Program-made: the position numbers and the translations under genes | From: Helicobacter japonicus | Lineage (GTDB): Bacteria; Campylobacterota; Campylobacteria; Campylobacterales; Helicobacteraceae | Direction: 5' to 3' | Assembly (NCBI RefSeq): GCF_000762845.2 | Contig: NZ_JRMQ02000001.1 | Location: 274,441 to 338,440 of the forward strand | Length of the DNA stretch: 64,000 nt | Notes under the pieces: generated by a model | The model's input: the letters and a program-made list of their open reading frames with translations, nothing else | Databases searched by the model: none | What the model was told of the DNA's origin: nothing | In this document: piece by piece, positions 58,444-64,000 of the stretch | How positions within the stretch are numbered: position 1 is the first letter of the stretch | Layout of the letters: every line of letters begins with the position of its first letter

Positions 58444-59213
58444 GAATCTTTGCAAAAATATGGCTTTTATGTAGCTTATGCCTTTATACTTTTGCCGATA
58501 CTTCTAAGCTTCTTGATTGTAGTATTATCTTTGAAGCGCGCAAAGATGAAATTAAAGCTCAACTTGATGAAATTGATGAGCGACAACAAGCCTTGCAAGT
58601 CTTGCAAAATGCTACGCAAGTAATTCTTGATGAAAAAGAGCGACAACTCCTCAAAAAAGAAGAAGAAATTAATCAAAAGATTCTTCTTTTTTCGCAAGAA
58701 CAAGAAAAAGTAAAGGAACAAGAAGAACAAACACATAAGCGTAACCTTGCCGAAATAGAAGAGAAAAACCAAGAAATAGACCAAAAGATTGCCTATAATG
58801 AAGAAATTCTCTCGCAGATTAAAGCGCAAAAAGATAGCAAAATTGTCCAAGCATACAAAGGTTTGAAAGAAGCCAAAGCAGCAGCCATACTTGCAGATTT
58901 ACCTGAAAAAGAAGCGGTAGAAATTCTCTCGCAAATGGATATAAAAGATATGGTCAAGATTCTAGGAAAAATGGATAATCAAAAAGCCGCGAGAATTACT
59001 TCATCAATCCGTGCTATTGAGCAACCTAACGCCCCTTCAACAAATCAAAGTAACACACAACCTAACCAAAATCAAAACACAGAGGACAATACGCCAAACT
59101 CCACTCCACAAGAACAAAATGATGTGCAAGAAGAAAATCAAGATTCTACACAGGACACATCAAATCAAGAAACACAAGATAATTTAGCCCAAGAATCCCA
59201 AAATACACAATAA
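58440..59213 (+). CDS. MotE-like motility protein with Gln/Asn-rich tail
   Basis: 257 residues. Signal peptide MRIFAKIWLLCSLCLYTFA, long coiled coil (about 30-140), then an MgtE_N-like MotE domain (AAAILADLPEKEAVEILSQM to ARITSSIRAIEQ). The last 62 residues are low complexity, rich in Gln, Asn, Thr and Ser. MotE acts with PflA/PflB-type stator rings in Campylobacterota. Likely periplasmic. Confidence 0.82.
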   Translation: MRIFAKIWLLCSLCLYTFADTSKLLDCSIIFEARKDEIKAQLDEIDERQQALQVLQNATQVILDEKERQLLKKEEEINQKILLFSQEQEKVKEQEEQTHKRNLAEIEEKNQEIDQKIAYNEEILSQIKAQKDSKIVQAYKGLKEAKAAAILADLPEKEAVEILSQMDIKDMVKILGKMDNQKAARITSSIRAIEQPNAPSTNQSNTQPNQNQNTEDNTPNSTPQEQNDVQEENQDSTQDTSNQETQDNLAQESQNTQ

Positions 59214-59306
59214 TTATAATCTTACCTTCAAAGCATTATTGCAGCGATTTATCCAGCCCTCATTAACTAAATCTATTATTAATTATTTATATTTATACTA
59301 TATCTA

Positions 59307-59312
59307 TATAAT
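59307..59312 (+). promoter_or_regulatory. -10 box (TATAAT) of aspA-dcuA
   Basis: TATAAT 59 bases before the aspA ATG in an AT-rich leader. Confidence 0.5.
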
Positions 59313-59370
59313 GCTTCATAAGTTATCTAATGATAACACAATAAATCATTTCATTCTAAAGGAGTTTAAA

Positions 59371-60801
59371 ATGGGAACACGAATAGAACACGACTTTATT
59401 GGTGAATTAGAAATTGCTGATGATGTATATTATGGAGTGCAAACCTTTAGAGCCTTACAAAACTTCAACATTACAGGCGATAAACTAAGTGGTTATCCTA
59501 GTTTTATCAAAGCATTTGCACAAGTAAAAAAAGCTGCGTGCTTGGCAAATTATGAACTTAAATTGCTTGATGAGCAAAAAAAAGATGCTATCTGCAAAGC
59601 GTGTGATAAACTTATTGCGGGTGAATTAAGAGAACAATTTGTAGTAGATATGATTCAAGGTGGTGCAGGAACAAGCACAAATATGAATACAAACGAAGTT
59701 GTAGCAAACCTAGCCTTAGAAATTATGGGACACAAAAAAGGTGAATATCAATACTGCCATCCAAATGACCACGTAAATCTTTCACAATCTACAAACGACT
59801 CATATCCCACTGCCATTCACGTAGCATTATATGATGAACTTTCAGCCCTTGCCAAAGATATGGAAGTGCTGAAAGCTTCTTTTGATAAAAAATCCAAAGA
59901 ATTTAAAGATGTGCTTAAAATGGGACGCACTCAACTTCAAGATGCTGTGCCTATGACTTTAGGGCAAGAATTTCATACTTTTGCAGTGATGATGGGTGAA
60001 GATATTGCACGAGTGCTTGAAGCTAGAAATCTTGTAACTGAAATCAATATGGGTGGAACAGCCATTGGAACAGGGATAAATTCACACCCTGATTATCCTA
60101 AAATTGTCCAAAAGAAACTCTGTGAAGTAACAGGAAACCCATTTAAAACTGCTGATGACCTCATTGAGGCTACACAAGATACAGGTGTGTATGTGCAAGT
60201 AAGCGGTGTCCTTAAAAGAGTAGCAGTTAAACTTTCTAAAGTCTGTAATGACTTGCGACTTTTAAGCTCTGGACCACGAGCAGGTTTAAATGAAATCAAC
60301 CTCCCTAAAATGCAACCCGGAAGTTCCATTATGCCAGGTAAAGTAAATCCTGTAATCCCCGAAGTTGTAAATCAAGTATGTTATGCAGTTATTGGCAATG
60401 ATGTAACAGTGAGTTTTGCAAGTGAAGGCGGACAACTTCAGCTTAATGTATTTGAACCTGTAATTGCTTATGGGCTTTTCAATTCAATCTCAATGATGAG
60501 AAATGCAATGCTTACACTTGCTAGTAAATGTGTTGATGGAATCACAGCAAACGAAAAAGTTTGTAGCGATTTTGTGTATAACAGCATTGGTATTGTTACC
60601 GCACTTAACCCTTATATTGGCTATGAGAACTCTGCATCAATTGCTAAAGAATCTTTGCAAACAGGTAAGCCTGTAAAAGAAATTGCACTTGAAAGAAAAC
60701 TTTTAAGCAAAGAGCAACTCAATGAAATTTTTCAACCAAAAAATATGCTTAACCCTCATATGAGTGCTGAAGATAAAGCAAGATTCAAACAACATTCATA
60801 A
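59371..60801 (+). CDS. aspA: Aspartate ammonia-lyase
   Basis: 476 residues from ATG 59371 (MGTRIEHDFIGELEI) with AAAGGAG upstream; the open frame beyond is not used. VKMGRTQLQDAVPMTLGQEF-like segment and GSSIMPGKVNPVIPE are the lyase signature. Converts aspartate to fumarate and ammonia; fumarate can act as respiratory electron acceptor. Followed 15 bases later by dcuA. Confidence 0.94.
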   Translation: MGTRIEHDFIGELEIADDVYYGVQTFRALQNFNITGDKLSGYPSFIKAFAQVKKAACLANYELKLLDEQKKDAICKACDKLIAGELREQFVVDMIQGGAGTSTNMNTNEVVANLALEIMGHKKGEYQYCHPNDHVNLSQSTNDSYPTAIHVALYDELSALAKDMEVLKASFDKKSKEFKDVLKMGRTQLQDAVPMTLGQEFHTFAVMMGEDIARVLEARNLVTEINMGGTAIGTGINSHPDYPKIVQKKLCEVTGNPFKTADDLIEATQDTGVYVQVSGVLKRVAVKLSKVCNDLRLLSSGPRAGLNEINLPKMQPGSSIMPGKVNPVIPEVVNQVCYAVIGNDVTVSFASEGGQLQLNVFEPVIAYGLFNSISMMRNAMLTLASKCVDGITANEKVCSDFVYNSIGIVTALNPYIGYENSASIAKESLQTGKPVKEIALERKLLSKEQLNEIFQPKNMLNPHMSAEDKARFKQHS

Positions 60802-60816
60802 CTTGAAGGATTCTAA

Positions 60817-62541
60817 ATGGAGTTTGTATTACTCATTCTACAATTAGCAGTGCTTTTTGGCGCAATTTTTTTAGGCATTAGGCTAGGTGGTATGGCGATT
60901 GGCTATGCTGGGGGCTTTGGCGTGGTGATTCTTTGCCTTGTGCTTGGTATGAAGCCTGGAGACATTCCTTGGGATGTGATTTTAATCATTATGTCTGTGA
61001 TTGCAGCTATTGCAGCAATGCAACTTGCTGGTGGGCTAGACTATATGGTGCAAGTGGCAGAAAAAATCTTGCGCAAGAATCCAAAATACATTAACTACCT
61101 TGCCCCAACGGTTACATATTTCCTTACATTCTTAGCTGGCACAGGGCATACAGCATTTTCAATGATACCTGTAATTGTGGAGGTAGCAAAAGAGCAAAAT
61201 ATTAAACCTTCCGCACCTCTTTCAATCGCCGTTGTCGCAAGTCAGATTGCTATCACTGCATCACCTGTAAGTGCTGCAGTGGTGTATATGAGTGGTGCTC
61301 TTGAAGATTTTGGCTGGAACTATCCTACATTGCTTCTTGTATGGCTTATTACAACATTTAGTGCGTGTATGCTTACTGCATTTGTGGTAAGCAAGTTCTT
61401 TCCACTTGACTTAAGTAAAGACATCATCTATCAAGAACGATTAAAGGCAGGACTTGTTAAACCTTCTATTGGCGCACAACATATTGAACTCAAAAAAGGT
61501 GCGAAATTAAGTGTGGGTATTTTCCTTATTGGTGTGCTTTGCGTGGTAATTTATGCCACTTCAATTTCTGATGTCGTGCGTAAGCCTATGCTAGAATATG
61601 TGAGCAAAAATATCCCTGTGTATTTAGACAAAGAGATTGATTCTATCAAGATAGAAGCATTAAGCAAATTACAATCAACAGATGATAAAGAAAATATCAT
61701 TGCGCCATTAGAATCGCTTAAACAAGCCTTTATAAGCATAAAAGCTCAATTAAAGGCTAATAATGCGCAAGGGGGGGGGCTGAATGCAGCTTTTGAAGAA
61801 GCAAAATCTACGCTTAATGCAATAGAAAAAACTCCTAAAAATGAGCAATCTCTTGCTATTATAGAATCTAAACTGATACATTTGGAACAAAACGTGGATT
61901 CTATCCTCGCAGATTGGGCACAAAAAGATGGTATTTTAGCAGAACTTAGTAGTATTGTTAAAAGCTACATTGACCCAGTTAAATTACCTCGTGATGGGGC
62001 AATTATGGCATTTATGCTAGCTATTGCCACTTGTATTGTGATTTTCTGCAAGGTAGAGACAGGCAAACTCCTTGAAGCAAGCACTTTTAAGGCGGGTATG
62101 ACAGCCTGTATTTGTGTGTTAGGTGTAGCTTGGCTTGGCAATACCTTTGTCGCCGGATACAAAGAAGAAATCGGAAATTTAGCAAGCGACCTTGTAGGTG
62201 ATTACCCTGCACTTTTGGCAGTAGCACTTTTCTTTGCGAGTATGTTGCTTTACTCTCAAGCAGCAACAGCAAAAGCTATTATGCCTGTGGTCATTGGTGC
62301 GCTTGGTATTACTGCGGCTACTCCAGAATCTTCCTACATTCTTGTAGCAAGTTTTGCAGCAGTTTCTGCTCTCTTTGTGTTACCAACATATCCTACCTTG
62401 CTTGGTGCAGTGCAAATGGATGATACCGGCTCAACGCGCATTGGTAAATATGTCTTTAACCATAGCTTTATTGTTCCTGGCACTCTAGCAATCATCTTTG
62501 CAGTAGGCTTAGGCTTCATTGTTGCGCCTATATTTGCCTAA
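60817..62541 (+). CDS. dcuA: Anaerobic C4-dicarboxylate transporter DcuA with an extra coiled-coil loop
   Basis: 574 residues against about 430 in E. coli DcuA. The membrane halves are clear: LAGTGHTAFSMIPVIVEVAK and GALGITAATPESSYILVASFA. Between about residues 253 and 385 is an insert of roughly 130 residues, charged and helical, containing the G9 tract that encodes G319-G321. A one-base slip would truncate the protein before its second half. Exchanges fumarate/aspartate and succinate; coupled to aspA. Confidence 0.9.
   Translation: MEFVLLILQLAVLFGAIFLGIRLGGMAIGYAGGFGVVILCLVLGMKPGDIPWDVILIIMSVIAAIAAMQLAGGLDYMVQVAEKILRKNPKYINYLAPTVTYFLTFLAGTGHTAFSMIPVIVEVAKEQNIKPSAPLSIAVVASQIAITASPVSAAVVYMSGALEDFGWNYPTLLLVWLITTFSACMLTAFVVSKFFPLDLSKDIIYQERLKAGLVKPSIGAQHIELKKGAKLSVGIFLIGVLCVVIYATSISDVVRKPMLEYVSKNIPVYLDKEIDSIKIEALSKLQSTDDKENIIAPLESLKQAFISIKAQLKANNAQGGGLNAAFEEAKSTLNAIEKTPKNEQSLAIIESKLIHLEQNVDSILADWAQKDGILAELSSIVKSYIDPVKLPRDGAIMAFMLAIATCIVIFCKVETGKLLEASTFKAGMTACICVLGVAWLGNTFVAGYKEEIGNLASDLVGDYPALLAVALFFASMLLYSQAATAKAIMPVVIGALGITAATPESSYILVASFAAVSALFVLPTYPTLLGAVQMDDTGSTRIGKYVFNHSFIVPGTLAIIFAVGLGFIVAPIFA
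61771..61779. repeat. Homopolymer G9 inside dcuA
   Basis: Nine consecutive G, in frame (ON as written). Located within the extra loop of DcuA, in a spot with no homologue in other DcuA proteins. Confidence 0.9.
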
Positions 62542-62554
62542 AATTTCTCCCTTT

Positions 62555-62584
62555 AATATGTAAGGATTCAAGTCCTTACATATT
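62555..62584 (+). terminator. Terminator after dcuA
   Basis: Perfect 12-base stem AATATGTAAGGA / TCCTTACATATT with loop TTCAAG, followed by T-rich sequence GCTTTATTCTCTT. Confidence 0.8.
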
Positions 62585-62711
62585 GCTTTATTCTCTTCCC
62601 TTGCCATAGTAAAACATTATAAATCCAAATCCGCTAGGCGAACATAACAAAATTCGTTGTTAAAACAGCACAGCAAAGATATTGCTAAGATTCTCTTTAA
62701 CAGATTTGTAT

Positions 62712-62717
62712 TATAAT
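62712..62717 (+). promoter_or_regulatory. -10 box (TATAAT) before the chemoreceptor
   Basis: TATAAT 51 bases upstream of the ATG, with no clear -35. Confidence 0.55.
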
Positions 62718-62768
62718 CCGTGCGCTATTACTATCAATAAATTCAAAATATAATATAAGGGGTTAGAA

Positions 62769-64000
62769 ATGTTTAAATATCTCTCACTTAAATTTAAAGT
62801 CATAGTGCTTTCAGGTGGGTTAATCCTTAGTTTCTTAGCTCTTGTAGCATTTATCTTGATTGGTGAAAAAAATATTGAAGAACAAAGCACCTCACAGATT
62901 CATAGCCTTATCCAAGCAGAAGTGGAGCAAAAAATTAAACTTGCCACAGATTCGGTTGCACAATCTCTTGGCGCACTTGTTAAGGGACTTGACGAAAAGG
63001 AGCAGATTGCTATTATCGCTCAAGCCATTGAGAATTTCCGTTTTGAAGATGATAAATCTGGTTATTTCTTTGCATATAAAGAATATGTGCCTGTAGCACA
63101 CCCTACACGAAAAGATTTGATTGGCAAATCCCTTTATGATGCTAAAGATGCAGATGGTATATTTTATGTAAGAGATTTATTTGACACAGCCAAAACCCAA
63201 ACACCAGAAGGTAAATTTGTATATTTTGTCTTTTCAAAACCACTTCCTGATGGCACACTTGGCACTGCACCAAAAGTCGCCTATGCGGCATTAATACCAC
63301 ATACAGACAATATTTGGCTTTCTACGGGAGTTTATATCGATACGCTTGAAGTTTATGCAAACAAAAATTCAACATCAATTTTAGATCTTATTCGCTCGAC
63401 ATTAAGCAATGCTCTTCTTTTGGCTTCTTTATGCTTTTTTGTTATTTTTGTGCCTTTAGTTTGGATGTTTTATCACTCACTTATTAAGAGCATAAAAACG
63501 TTACAACGCAATATGATAGTCTTTTTTAAATACCTAAATAAAGAAAGCGAAAACATTAATCTTGAACCCCTTACAAATAGAGACGAATTTGGTTCGATAG
63601 CAAATAGCATTCAAGAAAACATAGAACATACTTCTCAAGGCTTAGACCAAGACCAAGCTCTTGTTACACAATCTCTCCAAGTGATTGAGCGAGCTAAGCA
63701 AGGATATGCTGATACACTCATTGAACTCAAAGGTTATAATCCTCAACTTAATCGCTTAAGAGATTCTATTAATGACCTTTTAGGACTTATCCAAAGTGCA
63801 GTAGGAAAGAATCTCCCAGAGATTGTTCGTGTATTTGATAGCTATACACAATTAGACTTTACCACAGAAGTAAAAGATGCAAGTGGTAGAGTAGAAGTTG
63901 TTACAAATACCCTAGGAGAAGAAATTAGAAAAATGCTATCAACAAGTGCTGCCTTTGCTCAAACATTAGGTGAAGAAGCTCAAAATCTTCAAGAAGCAGT
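62769..64000 (+). CDS. Methyl-accepting chemotaxis protein, 3' end outside window
   Basis: At least 410 residues, open at the right edge. TM1 (LKFKVIVLSGGLILSFLAL), then a periplasmic single Cache domain (about 40-190; FEDDKSGYFFAYKEYVPVAHP is the sCache_2 motif, with WLSTGVYID), TM2 about 205-235, and a HAMP/helical region. The signalling tip is beyond the window. The ligand is not predictable from sequence; sCache_2 receptors often bind small acids. Confidence 0.87.
   Translation, partial: MFKYLSLKFKVIVLSGGLILSFLALVAFILIGEKNIEEQSTSQIHSLIQAEVEQKIKLATDSVAQSLGALVKGLDEKEQIAIIAQAIENFRFEDDKSGYFFAYKEYVPVAHPTRKDLIGKSLYDAKDADGIFYVRDLFDTAKTQTPEGKFVYFVFSKPLPDGTLGTAPKVAYAALIPHTDNIWLSTGVYIDTLEVYANKNSTSILDLIRSTLSNALLLASLCFFVIFVPLVWMFYHSLIKSIKTLQRNMIVFFKYLNKESENINLEPLTNRDEFGSIANSIQENIEHTSQGLDQDQALVTQSLQVIERAKQGYADTLIELKGYNPQLNRLRDSINDLLGLIQSAVGKNLPEIVRVFDSYTQLDFTTEVKDASGRVEVVTNTLGEEIRKMLSTSAAFAQTLGEEAQNLQEA

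Overview
The window comes from a Helicobacter-type member of the Campylobacterota, most likely an enterohepatic species of the H. hepaticus group. The DNA is AT-rich, and several gene orders match H. pylori and Campylobacter as I remember them: pssA / Psd-like / ftsH / prmA / cheY; amidase / fabX / tyrS / spoT / rpoZ / pyrH; rplS / trmD / rimM / KH / rpsP / ffh; purA / fliJ / motE-like. A TorA/BisC-type molybdoenzyme with its own cytochrome c and a PerR-like Fur protein point away from gastric H. pylori. The species call is inference.

Layout. 1-15 kb is one long minus-strand block of housekeeping and chemotaxis genes (nspC, cheV, pssA, Psd-like, ftsH, prmA, cheY, hisA, amidase, fabX, tyrS, spoT, rpoZ, pyrH). 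15.2-19.6 kb is patchy: a possible PD-(D/E)XK-like protein divergent from an HTH protein, a four-gene tRNA operon (Lys-Glu-Val-Asp) behind a textbook sigma70 promoter, pncC, ppk2, and a 690-bp stretch with probable remnants of a conjugation gene. 19.6-25.4 kb holds rhodanese, plsY-folB, a metallo-beta-lactamase-fold protein and the cytochrome c/TorA pair. 25.5-29.5 kb is an accessory island: an XRE regulator with a palindromic operator, a cysteine-cluster protein, a glycine-zipper membrane protein, a repeated CxxC protein and an HNH-motif membrane protein. 29.5-34.1 kb holds a methyltransferase with a G10 tract, aroQ, pepQ and a Maf-type flagellin glycosylation gene. 34-49 kb returns to core genes (rplS-ffh, perR-like, valS, fliW, a UvrD-like helicase, a TPR/YkgJ/periplasmic/UDG-like cluster, xth) and a second tRNA-Glu. 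49-64 kb has capA-like, lysE-like, murG, gltX, mnmA, hisZ-like, purA-fliJ-motE-like, aspA-dcuA and the start of a chemoreceptor.

Connections between genes. Motility and chemotaxis genes are scattered (cheV, cheY, fliW, fliJ, motE-like, maf, chemoreceptor). aspA and dcuA form an aspartate/fumarate respiration unit, and the cytochrome c/TorA pair adds an S- or N-oxide reductase. pssA and a Psd-like gene are translationally coupled, but the latter lacks the serine needed to make a pyruvoyl enzyme.

Main points for a second look: the 25.5-29.5 kb island as a candidate uncharacterised effector or defence system; poly-G tracts in the methyltransferase (G10) and inside an extra loop of DcuA (G9), both candidate phase-variation switches; the very frequent word AGATTCT/AGAATCT, which forms inverted-repeat stems between convergent genes much as uptake signals do in other bacteria; and a second tRNA-Glu with U at position 37.
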